Positions 8,409 through 17,378 of a DNA stretch of 64,000 nucleotides are shown in pieces. A model generated the notes under the pieces. It did not search any database and had not been told where the DNA came from. It saw only the letters and a list, made by a program, of their open reading frames with translations. The stretch is from an uncultured Jannaschia sp. (GTDB lineage Bacteria > Pseudomonadota > Alphaproteobacteria > Rhodobacterales > Rhodobacteraceae). Position numbers and translations under genes: made by a program. The stretch lies in the NCBI GenBank assembly GCA_947494145.1, contig CANLTZ010000003.1, positions 1 through 64,000 on the forward strand, written 5' to 3'. Every line of letters starts with the position of its first letter. The first letter of the stretch is position 1.

Positions 8409-9707
8409 CTACCCGCTCAACACCGACGGCAACCAAAGCGCGAGGCCAGGGAACATGAACAGGATCACGATGAAACCCGCCATCACCAGAAACATCGGGA
8501 ACGACGCACGGCTGATGAAGCCCATGTCGCGGCCCGTCATGCCTTGCAGCACGAAGAGGTTGAAGCCGATGGGCGGCGTGATCTGCGCCATCTCCACCAC
8601 GATCATGACGTAGACACCGAACCACAGCATATCGAAGCCAGCCGCGCGGACCATGGGCTCGATCACGGCCATGGTCAGCACGATGGAGCTGAGACCATCC
8701 AGAAAGCACCCAAGAATGATGTAGAAAACCGTCAGGATCACGATCAGCATCACAGGCGAAAGGTTCCAGGCCTCGATCCCTTCGGCCAAGGCGCGGGGGA
8801 TACCCGTAAAGCCCATGGCAAGACTCAGAAACCCCGCCCCCATGAGGATGAGCATAATCATGGCAGTGGTGCGCACAGCCCCCAGGATGCTTTCGATAAA
8901 GCCATCCCATGACAGGCTACGTTGCACCGCCGATAGCAGGATTGAGCCCAGCACGCCCAAAGCCGCCGCCTCGGTCGCGGTGGCGATGCCCGCATAGATC
9001 GACCCGATCACCGCCGCTATCAGCGTCAGCACCGGCAGCAGGTCCAGCAATCGGCGGCCCAGATGGGACATGTCCACGTCGCGCGACGGGTTAAACGTGC
9101 TCCGGTTTATCGTTGCCCAGACCGCCACATAGACCATGAAGCACAGCGCCAGGCAGAGGCCCGGTATCATCGCCGCCATGAAAAGCTGCGAGATGCTTTC
9201 GTTCACCGTCACGCCGAACACGATCATCGCAATGGAGGGTGGGATCAGAAGGCCCAGCGTGCCTGCGCCCGACAACGTTCCGATGATCATCTTTTCAGGG
9301 TACTTGCGGGCCCGCAGTTCGGGGATAGACATCTTGCCCACTGTGGCCACCGTCGCCGCCGATGACCCGGAAATGGCCGCAAAGACGGCAGAGGCACCGA
9401 TATTGACGTGCAAAAGCCCGCCCGGCAGGCCGCGCAGGAAGGGGGCGAGGCCGCGGAACAGGGTTTCCGACAGCTTGGTGCGAAACAGGATCTCTCCCAT
9501 CCAAATGAAAAGCGGCAGGGCCGTCAGCGTCCAGGACGATTGCTCCCCCCAGATGGTGACGGCCATGGAATCGCCGATGGGTGCCGAGGTAAACAGCCAC
9601 ATGCCCACGATGGCGGTGCCCAGAAGAGCTGCCCCCACCCAGACGCCGAGACCCAGCAGGACGAACAGCGTCAGCATGAAGATGATGACAGAGGCCAGTT
9701 CGCTCAT
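8409..9707 (-). CDS. TRAP transporter large permease (DctM family)
   Basis: 432 residues, about 12 membrane helices, full length for a DctM subunit. Diagnostic segments include FIWMGEILFRTKLSETLFRG, INIGASAVFAAISGSSAATV, GTLSGAGTLGLLIPPSIAMI and AQITPPIGFNLFVLQGMTGR. It moves the solute delivered by the periplasmic DctP protein, driven by an ion gradient. It follows the small permease with an ATGA overlap and ends the unit dctP-dctQ-dctM on the minus strand. Confidence 0.95.
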   Translation of the reverse strand: MSELASVIIFMLTLFVLLGLGVWVGAALLGTAIVGMWLFTSAPIGDSMAVTIWGEQSSWTLTALPLFIWMGEILFRTKLSETLFRGLAPFLRGLPGGLLHVNIGASAVFAAISGSSAATVATVGKMSIPELRARKYPEKMIIGTLSGAGTLGLLIPPSIAMIVFGVTVNESISQLFMAAMIPGLCLALCFMVYVAVWATINRSTFNPSRDVDMSHLGRRLLDLLPVLTLIAAVIGSIYAGIATATEAAALGVLGSILLSAVQRSLSWDGFIESILGAVRTTAMIMLILMGAGFLSLAMGFTGIPRALAEGIEAWNLSPVMLIVILTVFYIILGCFLDGLSSIVLTMAVIEPMVRAAGFDMLWFGVYVMIVVEMAQITPPIGFNLFVLQGMTGRDMGFISRASFPMFLVMAGFIVILFMFPGLALWLPSVLSG

Positions 9708-10228
9708 GGCTCGGACGCCCCTTTGGATGTGTCGGGATCAACCGCGTCGTAGTCGAAGATGGCCTGTACCAGCGTGTGGATGACTGACACCGCAAACAGC
9801 CACGCCCCCGCAGCGACGGGCGCTTGCGGGATCCAGATCAGGATGGCGTCGGCGCCTTGGCTGCGTTCCCCGAAATCCCAACTGTCATAGGCCAGACGCG
9901 TCATGTACCAGGCAAGGAAGATCGAAATGGCCGACATGACGCCCAGCACGAAAATCTCCACCACGCGACGCATGGGGGTACCGGACAGTGTCTGAACCAA
10001 AAGCTGTACCCGGATATGAGCGCCTGCGCGGAAGGCATATGGCAGGGCCAGGAAGGTGCCACCGGCCATGACGTAGCCCGCCACGTCGCTGGCCCCGCCT
10101 GCATAGAGGTTCAGCAGCCGGGCCAGGATGCTCCAAAGGATAAGCCCGCAAAGCAGCACAAGCAGCGCGCCCGCAAGGTAGCCTGCAACGCGGTAGACCG
10201 CGTCCAAGGCGTGGGAAAGGGATCGCAT
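9704..10228 (-). CDS. TRAP transporter small permease (DctQ family)
   Basis: 174 residues with four predicted helices (AGYLAGALLVLLCGLILWSI, DVAGYVMAGGTFLALPYAFR, VLGVMSAISIFLAWYMTRLA, VAAGAWLFAVSVIHTLVQAI), typical of DctQ. The cytoplasmic tail is short. It partners the large permease, whose start it overlaps. The dctP gene lies just upstream, separated by a strong hairpin at 10254-10279. Confidence 0.92.
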   Translation of the reverse strand: MRSLSHALDAVYRVAGYLAGALLVLLCGLILWSILARLLNLYAGGASDVAGYVMAGGTFLALPYAFRAGAHIRVQLLVQTLSGTPMRRVVEIFVLGVMSAISIFLAWYMTRLAYDSWDFGERSQGADAILIWIPQAPVAAGAWLFAVSVIHTLVQAIFDYDAVDPDTSKGASEP

Positions 10229-10249
10229 GGGGCTCTCCGATGGCGGAGG

Positions 10250-10279
10250 AAAAGGGCGCGCGTCAATCGGCGCGCGCCC
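10250..10279 (-). terminator. intrinsic terminator/attenuator between dctP and dctQ
   Basis: A perfect 9-bp stem: GGGCGCGCG (10254-10262) pairs with CGCGCGCCC (10271-10279) across an 8-nt loop. On the minus strand it is followed by TTTT (10253-10250). It lies directly after the binding-protein stop and before the permease genes, so it should lower permease expression relative to the binding protein. Confidence 0.7.
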
Positions 10280-10287
10280 GGGTCATA

Positions 10288-11259
10288 TCACTCAGCGGCG
10301 TTGAACGCGTCGAGCGCGGCCTGCCCTTTGTCGCCGGCCCGTTCCAGCCAAGCGGCGCGCAGTGTCGACCCGACTTCTTCGAAGGCGGCGCGCAATTCGG
10401 GGGTCAATTCCCCCACGGTCATGCCGTTTTCGGTGAATTGCTCGGTGTAGAAGCCGTCAAGCTCTTCGGCGCGGGCCCAGCACTTGTCTTCGGCATTGGC
10501 GGCAGCGGTCTCAATCACGCCCCGGGTTTCATCATCGAGCCCGTCCCAAGTGCCCTGGTTCACGATCACCATGTTGCGCGGCAGCCAGGCCTTCACGTCG
10601 TAGTAATGGCCCACATGTTCCCAAAGCTTCCGGTCAAACCCGGTGGAGCCGGAGGAAATCATGGATTCGGCCACGCCCGTTGCAAAGGCCTGAGCCAATT
10701 CCGCGGCTTCGATGGTGGTGGGCACCATGCCCAATTCTTCGGCAAAGCGCGAGGTGGTGGCGTTGTAGGCGCGGAACTTCAGCCCCTCCAAATCGGCGGG
10801 CGACGCGACCGGCCCGGCCGAATAAAAGCCCTGGGGGGGCCAGGGGCAGGAATAAAGCAGATGGACGCGGCTTTCATCCAAGGTTTCTTCGAGAATGGGC
10901 TTTGTCGCGTTATAAAGCTTGCGCGCATCTGCGAAGGACGTTGCCAGGAACGGGATCGAGTCGATCTCGAAGATGGCATCATCGTTGCCCAGGGCAGAAA
11001 CCAAGCGCTCACCGATGGGTGTCAGGCCCCGGCGCACGGCGTTAAAGATCTCTCCACCCGAGAAAAGCGACCCGCTGGGATGGGTGACGATTTCCAAATC
11101 AGCTGCATTTGCAGTGACTTCGGCAGCAAACTCGGCCGCGATCTCGGAATGGTAGTTGGTGGCCGAATAGGCCAGCGCCATGTCCCACTTTTCGGCCGTG
11201 GCAGTGGTGGCAATGGACGCGGCAAAGGCCGTGGCCGCAAAGATATGGGCTGTCTTCAT
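10288..11259 (-). CDS. TRAP transporter periplasmic solute-binding protein (DctP family)
   Basis: 323 residues. The Sec signal is MKTAHIFAATAFAASIATTATA. The mature part has the family hallmarks: GGEIFNAVRRGLTPIGERLV, ISSGSTGFDRKLWEHVGHYY and MVIVNQGTWDGLDDETR. The conserved substrate-carboxylate Arg probably lies in LKFRAYNATT. It is the first gene of the TRAP unit and divergent from the Asp/Glu racemase-family gene. Ligand unknown; the flanking racemase-family and DadA-like genes suggest an amino acid or related carboxylate. Confidence 0.93.
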   Translation of the reverse strand: MKTAHIFAATAFAASIATTATAEKWDMALAYSATNYHSEIAAEFAAEVTANAADLEIVTHPSGSLFSGGEIFNAVRRGLTPIGERLVSALGNDDAIFEIDSIPFLATSFADARKLYNATKPILEETLDESRVHLLYSCPWPPQGFYSAGPVASPADLEGLKFRAYNATTSRFAEELGMVPTTIEAAELAQAFATGVAESMISSGSTGFDRKLWEHVGHYYDVKAWLPRNMVIVNQGTWDGLDDETRGVIETAAANAEDKCWARAEELDGFYTEQFTENGMTVGELTPELRAAFEEVGSTLRAAWLERAGDKGQAALDAFNAAE

Positions 11260-11437
11260 GATGCGATCTCCCCGTTGTTCTTATGACGTCGCAAGTCATG
11301 GGCGCAGGGCAACAGATCGTCGCCATGCTTGCAAATGGTAAATGCACTGCACTGGCGGAAGACCGGGTCGTCTTGCCTTGTGCTGCCTTGTGGGAAAGGG
11401 TTCTGCCCATTCTGAAGACGTTCCGAAAGCGCGCGAC

Positions 11438-12121
11438 ATGTCCAAGCCCTGCATCGGGATCCTGTCCCTCGACACCGCGTTCCCGCGCATTTCGGGGGAT
11501 GTTGGCAATTTGGAAAGCTATCCATTCGACGCCATGGTCGAAGTCGTGCCAGGGGCCGACAGCCCGCAGATCGTCCGAAACGGCGCGCCGTCCGAAGCGC
11601 TCCTGGTCAGGTTTGAGGCAGCGGCGCGGGAGCTGGAACAGCAAGGGGCCACGGCCATTATCTCAACATGCGGGTTCCTGGCACCAGCACAGGGCCGGAT
11701 CGCGGAAGCCGTCTCGGTGCCCGTGATGCTTTCGGCTTTGTCCCTTTTGCCGCTCATTCGGGCGATACGCCCGGGACGGATCGGTGTTCTGACGGCATCT
11801 GAAGCGGCCTTGGGCGACAACTTCCTTCGAGCGGCGGGCTTGGAGAAGGAAGGTCTGGTGATCGCAGGAATGGAAAACGTGCCGGCCTTTGCCGACACGT
11901 TCCTCGCACCACGCGACAAGCAAGCGACGGAATTGGACCGGGCCGCGATGGAGGCCGGCGTCATCGCTGTCGCGCAAGACCTGCTAACCCGGGCTCCAGA
12001 TGTGACGGCGCTGCTTCTGGAATGCGGGAACCTGCCGCCCTATGCCGATGCGTTGCGCCGGGCCACCGGGCGCCGGGTCTATCATCTGGTGGATGCGGCG
12101 CGGTTTCTCATGGAAGCCTGA
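11438..12121 (+). CDS. Asp/Glu racemase-superfamily protein
   Basis: 227 residues from the ATG at 11438. The start is chosen because the first strand (KPCIGILSLDT) follows at once, as expected for the fold. The two catalytic-type cysteines are Cys78 (IISTCGFL) and Cys196 (LLLECGNLPPY), the arrangement used by cofactor-independent Asp/Glu, hydantoin and related racemases. Divergent from the TRAP dctP gene and convergent with the DadA-like oxidase, which suggests a short catabolic set for an imported chiral acid. The exact substrate cannot be read from the sequence. Confidence 0.78.
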   Translation: MSKPCIGILSLDTAFPRISGDVGNLESYPFDAMVEVVPGADSPQIVRNGAPSEALLVRFEAAARELEQQGATAIISTCGFLAPAQGRIAEAVSVPVMLSALSLLPLIRAIRPGRIGVLTASEAALGDNFLRAAGLEKEGLVIAGMENVPAFADTFLAPRDKQATELDRAAMEAGVIAVAQDLLTRAPDVTALLLECGNLPPYADALRRATGRRVYHLVDAARFLMEA

Positions 12122-12138
12122 AGGACATTGGGGCCCGA

Positions 12139-13482
12139 CTATCTGCGGCGAATAAATCGCGACGGCGCGAAGGGCTCGGGGTCGATGCACGGCGTGTCCC
12201 CTTCCAGAAGGTCCGCCAGAAGGCAGGCGGTGCCTGGACCGGTCATAAAGCCGATATGTTGGTGCCCGAAAGCCAGCATCGTTTGGCGTGTGCCGGGAAG
12301 CGGGCCAATGGCCGGGCGGCTGTCGGGAAAGGTCGGGCGGCTGCCGAGCCAGGGTGCATCCGACGTATATTCGCCAAGGGCGACGGCCTGACGTGCAGCG
12401 ACTTCGGCCATATCCAATTGCCGATGGTTGGGCGGGGCGTCGCGGCGCGTCAGCTCGACCCCGGTGGTCATCCGCAAGCCTTGACGCATGGGCGATAGAA
12501 CATAGCCGCCGCCGGTATCGAAGATCGGCCGCGCAAGCGGCGCGTTCTCGCCGGGGGGGCCTTGGAAATGGCGGTGATAGCCCCGCTCCCACGCGAGGAT
12601 GACGCGGTAGCCCGACGCCTCCAGGAATGTGCGTCCCCACGGGCCCAGACAAAGGACGGCGTTATCGGCTTGCAGCGTTTCGCCGTCATCGAAGTGAAGG
12701 GTCGCTCCGTTCTCCCCTTCGTCAACCGCACGCAGTTCCGCGCGGCGGATCGTGCCGCCGCGTTGCGCGAAGGCATTTGCATAGCCCGCCACGACGGCGC
12801 CGGGATCATCCACGGAATAGCTATCGCGTATCCAGAGCGCGCGAGGGAAGATCGGGTTCAAGCCCGGTTCGATATCCCGAAGCGCGGCGCCACTCAAAGG
12901 CAGCGTATCAATGCCGTGGGCGTCCATGATGTCCCTGGCAGCGGCACCACGCTGCCAAGCGGCCTCCTGACGATAGAGGAAGAGCCAGCCGCGGTCGCAG
13001 AGGTGGCCGGACAGGCCCGCCTCCTCCAACCAGCCCAGATGGCGGTCGATGGACAAACGGATCAGGCCATCAAGCGCCGTGACAGTTTCGCGGAAGGCAG
13101 CGGGTCTTGCCGCGGCCAGGAAGCGCAGCACCCAACCGAGGTTGCGCAGCACAAAGGCAGGATCGTAGCGCAGTGCAGGTTTTCGATTGGTCGCAAGCGG
13201 GAAAAGGTCCCGCAGAAGTGCCGGGTTGTTGAGCGGCACCAACGACGACCGCGCAAGCACGCCTGCATTGCCGTAGGACGTCTCTTGACCCGGATCGGAC
13301 CGGTCAATCAGCGTGACGCGCGCCCCGCGGCGCTGAAGCTCCAACGCGACACAGACACCCACCATCCCTGCCCCAATGATTACGATATGGCGGTCCTGAA
13401 GCGGTCGGTTCGGAGTGTCAGACGGCAAGGGTGTCTCATGCGGGTTCAGTGTGTCGGGATTCGCTTGGACTTGGATACGCAT
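12139..13482 (-). CDS. FAD-dependent amino-acid oxidoreductase (DadA/DAO family)
   Basis: 447 residues. Residues about 33-62 form the dinucleotide-binding fold (HIVIIGAGMVGVCVALELQR, then the acidic end of strand 2 at LIDRSDPG), followed by the DadA-like ETSYGNAG. The C-terminal part includes RMTTGVELTRRD and AFGHQHIGFMTGPGTACLLA, matching D-amino-acid dehydrogenase-type enzymes of the DAO superfamily. It would oxidise an amine or D-amino acid at the inner membrane face. The true start may be downstream of the first ATG, because the first 30 residues look unstructured and no good ribosome site is seen. Confidence 0.82.
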   Translation of the reverse strand: MRIQVQANPDTLNPHETPLPSDTPNRPLQDRHIVIIGAGMVGVCVALELQRRGARVTLIDRSDPGQETSYGNAGVLARSSLVPLNNPALLRDLFPLATNRKPALRYDPAFVLRNLGWVLRFLAAARPAAFRETVTALDGLIRLSIDRHLGWLEEAGLSGHLCDRGWLFLYRQEAAWQRGAAARDIMDAHGIDTLPLSGAALRDIEPGLNPIFPRALWIRDSYSVDDPGAVVAGYANAFAQRGGTIRRAELRAVDEGENGATLHFDDGETLQADNAVLCLGPWGRTFLEASGYRVILAWERGYHRHFQGPPGENAPLARPIFDTGGGYVLSPMRQGLRMTTGVELTRRDAPPNHRQLDMAEVAARQAVALGEYTSDAPWLGSRPTFPDSRPAIGPLPGTRQTMLAFGHQHIGFMTGPGTACLLADLLEGDTPCIDPEPFAPSRFIRRR

Positions 13483-13995
13483 CCGTCCAATCGCCCTTTA
13501 TGGTGCCCAACGGCCCCGCCCGCCCATACCGCGCAATGGTGTCGTCATCCATAGGCAGCATGGTCCGTGCCGATCAGCGACACGTTGGTCGCGAACCGAC
13601 TGTCGGGAGGTCGGGCCGCGACTTGCGCCTGCTTCCAGCCGCCCGTAGCAGATTTGGTTAAAGGACAGGAGCTTAGCCACTTCTTCTTAAATCAGGGTAG
13701 ACAGAACCCAGACCACCAAGACGCCGAAATAGAGGACAGCGAGGGACGTCCCCGGAACTGCGAACGCCCGTTGCGATACCAGAACGGTATTGAGGACATA
13801 GATCATGTCGCCGCTGACGTGATGCGTACTGCCGCAGGTCGCTTTTGACCGCTTGGGGGACGACAGGATAATCGGAGTGGCAGGAAGCTCACAATGCGGG
13901 CGCAAACTTGATGCTGAGATCAGCAAGACAGGCTCGCAGCCAGTCATTCAGGCGCACGACACCCGGACAAAGCCCAGCAGAGTCCTCCGATGGCC
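13483..13995. other. non-coding/decayed stretch
   Basis: No convincing gene. The only notable item is a minus-strand reading frame at 13687-13806 encoding a 39-residue peptide with one hydrophobic segment (TSLAVLYFGVLVVWVLSTLI) but no ribosome site. It lies next to the aminolevulinate synthase fragment, so it may be debris of the same lost segment. Confidence 0.4.
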
Positions 13996-14470
13996 TCACG
14001 CAACCGCCCGGCTGAGGGCGCATTGCGACCAGATGTCAGACAGCGAGGCGCCCAGGTGTCGATATCGGCGGCGGAATGCTGTGGCCTGGGCGTGATCCGC
14101 AAACCCTCCGTACCTTTTGGCACCGTCGGGTGGTTTATGGGCTGCGCGTAGATGCCATATTGGTCCAAAAGCGTATCGCCTAGGAATTTCGCCTTGAAGG
14201 GATCGCCGACGAGGACCGGCACGATGCGGCTCGGATTGTCGAGATGGGGAATGCGCAAGACATCCAGGCGTGCCCTTAGCGCCGCAACACTGGCCTTTTG
14301 GCGACGGCGTTCCAGATCGCTCTGCCGCAGGTGGCGCACGGATGTCAGCGCGCCAGCCGCCAAGGCGAGCGGCAGAGCCGTGGTGAAGATGAAGCCGCTG
14401 GCGAAGGACCGGATGAAATCGCACAGTACGGCGGACCCGGCCAAGTAGCCGCCCATGACGCCGAAGGCTG
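13996..14470 (-). pseudogene. 5-aminolevulinate synthase, frameshifted C-terminal fragment
   Basis: The minus strand encodes the last third of a HemA-type (ALAS) enzyme. It begins near FGVMGGYLAGSAVLCDFIRS, continues through SFASGFIFTTALP and SVRHLRQSDLERRRQ, and includes NPSRIVPVLVGDPFKAKFLG and LRITPRPQHSAADID. It then shifts frame near 14050, so that the family C-terminus (ASLSDIWSQCALSRAVA) is read in the neighbouring frame and ends at 13996. The N-terminal two thirds, including the PLP-lysine region, are absent; similarity stops abruptly near 14470. Non-functional. The enzyme family condenses glycine and succinyl-CoA for haem and bacteriochlorophyll synthesis. Confidence 0.85.
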
Positions 14471-14506
14471 TCCGTCGTCAGGGTTTTGGGACCAATGGCG
14501 CTTGAA

Positions 14507-14610
14507 CTAAGAGAGAGTTTGGCTCATCTTGTCGGTTTGATTATGCGGCGTGTTTGCGGTGATGCAAGCGGCGCGCTTCGGGTCACTGCACCGTTCGACC
14601 TTGTGAGACC
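14507..14610 (-). mobile_element. possible transposase 3' remnant
   Basis: The minus strand reads EARRLHHRKHAA followed by a stop, which resembles the extreme C-terminus of IS3-type transposases seen in related genomes. No full transposase and no terminal repeats are visible. It abuts the breakpoint of the aminolevulinate synthase fragment, consistent with an old insertion or deletion junction. The assignment rests on a short stretch. Confidence 0.3.
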
Positions 14611-14953
14611 CAATAAAGCACGGCCTGCCACACGGTAAGATCAGTGCGGACAGATCTATGAGACCCTCGACGGACCACCGCCAGAGAAAAAAATGACAAA
14701 TCCGAAGCCTAGCCAAAGTCAAGGACTAGGATGGGACCGGCGTCGAAGCGATTGGTCGCCACGGAGAGACTGTCGCGCGTCCGGGGCCCGCCCGCATGCG
14801 GATGCCCACGACGCCAATTTGGTATGTAGAATATCAACACTGAGATTGGCACCGAGGAGCAAGGCACTGCAGCCCGAGATGATCGCAAGCGGAGCTGAGT
14901 CGCTTGCTAGAACTCATTCGCACATCGAAGGCCCGGAGGGCGCTGAAGGGCTT

Positions 14954-16181
14954 CTATGATCGGCCCTCAGACTTTCTGTCCGTTTCGGTCTGATCTTCTT
15001 CGCCAGGCGCTTCGGTATCGCGAGCCGAAGGCCTCAGGGCGACGAGGGCGAGCGCGATGGCCAACAGCATCAAGAAGACGCCGACAGCCAGGAAGGAACC
15101 GCGGAGCCCAACGCCCGCCACGATGGGTGCGAGCAGAATTGGCGACATAAACTGCCCGAAAAAGGTAAGAGAACTCAGGCCGCCAACCACTCGCCCGCGC
15201 GTGGCCGAACGCGTCGTACCGACAATCCAAGATTGCAGGTTGGGCATCATCGTTCCGCCAGAAAGACCCGCTAGGACCATTACCGCAAACAGCGCTGGCC
15301 CGTCGGCTACCGAAAGCAAGAGATAGGCAAGGCCCGTCCCGCCGAAGCCGATCGCGAATAGAGTCAGGCGCGAAAATGTTGCGTGCAAAGGACGGAAATT
15401 GAGCGCCGCGATAGCCGCGAAAAGCGTCTGTGTCGCGATGAGCGCACCCGTCATGGTGGCAGCACGTGCATCAAAGCTTTCGACGGCAAGAAACGGCAAC
15501 TGCGTCGGCAGCATATAGAATGCCACTTGGTTAAGAAAAGCGGCCGCATAGAGAAATGCGATCACGCCGGTTTGCGGATTGGTTTCCTCCTTTACCGCCG
15601 GTGCATCGCCGCCGTTCCGCGCGGTGGGCGTCGACAAAGCCACCATCGCAAGCGGGGCGACCAAAAAGGCCAGGCCGTAGATGAGGAAGGGGCCACGCCA
15701 GGACAATTCGGCGAGAAGCCCGCCGCCCAATAAAAAGACGATACCGCCTGCGGCCATCGCTGCCGATTGCAAACCGACAAAACGGTCCCGATCCGCTCCA
15801 GTGAAGAAGTCGCCCACCAGCGTTGTCGCAACCGTCATCGTTACAGCGACAGCAGCAGGATCAGATCATCGAGCCAGAGCCCCGCAGTTCCAGCGAGCCC
15901 ATAGAGAAGCGCCGCAGCGGCAAGCATCGCCTTCCGCCCAACCCGATCGACAAGCAAGCCACCCAGCGGGGCGACAATTGCAATCGTCAGGCCATGGGTG
16001 GTGAGCAGGACGCGGGTCAGAAATTCGGCGTTCGGCCTGTCTGCAAATGGTTCTGCAATCCGGGCAACCCCGGAGCAATCGTCGCCCCCGCCATGACGGT
16101 CAGCGATGCCGCGACCAAGATCGCCCAGTTGCGCAGACCGTCCGGTCCACTCAGAAGGCTGCGTCGCGGGGGCGTCGCCAT
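14954..16181 (-). pseudogene. MFS transporter broken by a frameshift and a small deletion
   Basis: Three minus-strand frames together encode one 12-helix MFS pump. The start ATG (16181) opens MATPPRRSLLSGPDGLRNWA and the first helix, then hits a stop after a frameshift near 16040. The second frame resumes at NAEFLTRVLLTTHGLTIAIV and continues through LLVDRVGRKAMLAAAALLYG to LWLDDLILLLSL, where it meets TAA at about 15843. The third frame resumes at MTVATTLVGDFF and runs to 14954. Compared with the intact paralogue at 20508-21725, about 10 codons are missing at the second break. The last 294 residues are an open frame but lack the N-terminal helices, so a working transporter is unlikely unless the breaks are sequencing errors. 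Confidence 0.8.
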
Positions 16182-16335
16182 TGTCTTTGTCCAATCTAGA
16201 AAATGTCGTGCGCCCGCGTGTGGATTACGGACGGCATGACACACATGTTGAGGCGTCACAGCCCAACCAAAGGCGCCCTTTCAATGGCTTGCCTTTGAAA
16301 GAAACTCACATGTGCCTGACGCTTTGTGGCCGGCG

Positions 16336-17148
16336 TCAGTCATTGACGGCCAGTTGAATGGCGATCTCCGTGGTCTCTGACGTGCATTCGGGATGTCCAT
16401 AGCCCCCAGCACTCGTGCCGTTTTCAATGTCGAAGACGATGTTGTCATCGCCACTCACCGAAACCCCTGCCGGAACGTGATCGAGATCTAGCGCCTCCCG
16501 AGTTCGCCAAGAAATGACATGGTCAGCGCAGGACGTATCGCCGCTAACCCCGAGGGCACCGAGCAAGAGGCCGTCCCCGTCGTAAAGCGCCAAGCCCCCG
16601 CCGAACACGTTGACGCCGCCGATCCGCTGGCCGACCAGCGGGTCCTCCTCCGTGCCAATCAGCTCCGGATCGCCACCATAGGCCGTCTGTGCATCGACAG
16701 GATTGCTAGCTTGCAAGCCGAACAGGGAGCCGCCGGGCTGAACAGCTGAAAAGAGGTTAGCCGTAGACAGAGCGAAAGTAGGCAAGCTGAAGGCGTTGGC
16801 CGTGTTCGCCTTCTGGACAGCGATTATGCGGCTGCCGGGCCATTGGTCGCCTCGGTTCTCGCCCGTGAATACGATGCTACACACCGTCCCGTCCCGGTCG
16901 ACGAGCGCCCCCCACATATGAAACTCGAGGCCTCCATTGGCCTCGCTCTGAGCCGAAGAGAGCGCGGCATGCAGGGCCCCATGGCTTGGCAGGTCGGCGC
17001 AGGACGCGTGGGCGCCGGTAGCCAATGCGGCGGTTGCGAGAAAGCATACCCCAAGCCATTGCGCTGGCCGCTTGCAAGGAAAAGCCGTCAAACGGCTTGC
17101 GGTCGACACTGACGGCCGCTGCGCGGTTTCTTGATGGGAATCAGTCAT
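16336..17148 (-). CDS. exported GlcG/HbpS-family (DUF336-like) protein
   Basis: 270 residues from the ATG at 17148, which has AGGAG 7 nt upstream. A long N-region precedes a signal-like hydrophobic stretch (LGVCFLATAALATGAHA). The domain matches the HbpS/GlcG family: RIIAVQKANTANAFSLPTFA, GGVNVFGGGLALYDGDGLLL and GALGVSGDTSCADHVISWRT. Relatives bind haem or flavin-related ligands; some are cofactors in oxidative-stress sensing. Cysteines in the mature protein (HASCADLP, TVCSIV, TSCADH, PECTSE) could form disulfides. It stands alone between the broken MFS gene and the Dps-like gene. Confidence 0.75.
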   Translation of the reverse strand: MTDSHQETAQRPSVSTASRLTAFPCKRPAQWLGVCFLATAALATGAHASCADLPSHGALHAALSSAQSEANGGLEFHMWGALVDRDGTVCSIVFTGENRGDQWPGSRIIAVQKANTANAFSLPTFALSTANLFSAVQPGGSLFGLQASNPVDAQTAYGGDPELIGTEEDPLVGQRIGGVNVFGGGLALYDGDGLLLGALGVSGDTSCADHVISWRTREALDLDHVPAGVSVSGDDNIVFDIENGTSAGGYGHPECTSETTEIAIQLAVND

Positions 17149-17270
17149 GCCGTATCTCCTATTTTTCGGGCGACTTTCCAAATTAACAGTCTGCGAACAA
17201 TGATCTATCGCATTGCCCCGCTTCCGAAATAACTGGCCACGTCAGAAAGGTATTCCGCAAGATTTCCAAG

Positions 17271-17303
17271 GATTCTGGATTTGCGCGGATCAAATCCAGA
17301 ATC
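17271..17303. repeat. perfect 13-bp inverted repeat
   Basis: GATTCTGGATTTG (17271-17283) pairs perfectly with CAAATCCAGAATC (17291-17303) across a 7-nt loop. No T-run follows on either strand. It lies about 75 nt before the Dps-like start, so it could be an operator or an RNA hairpin in that gene's leader. Confidence 0.5.
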
Positions 17304-17378
17304 CCGAGTAGGAAAATGGAAGATCTCTTTGCTCAGTTCTGATCTTTCCTTCGCAAGGCGACATGAAAGGACGTGTCG

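Noticed and set aside
13687-13806. 39-residue single-helix peptide considered as a light-harvesting polypeptide next to the hemA fragment.
   Set aside because: It lacks the conserved bacteriochlorophyll-binding His context and has no ribosome site.
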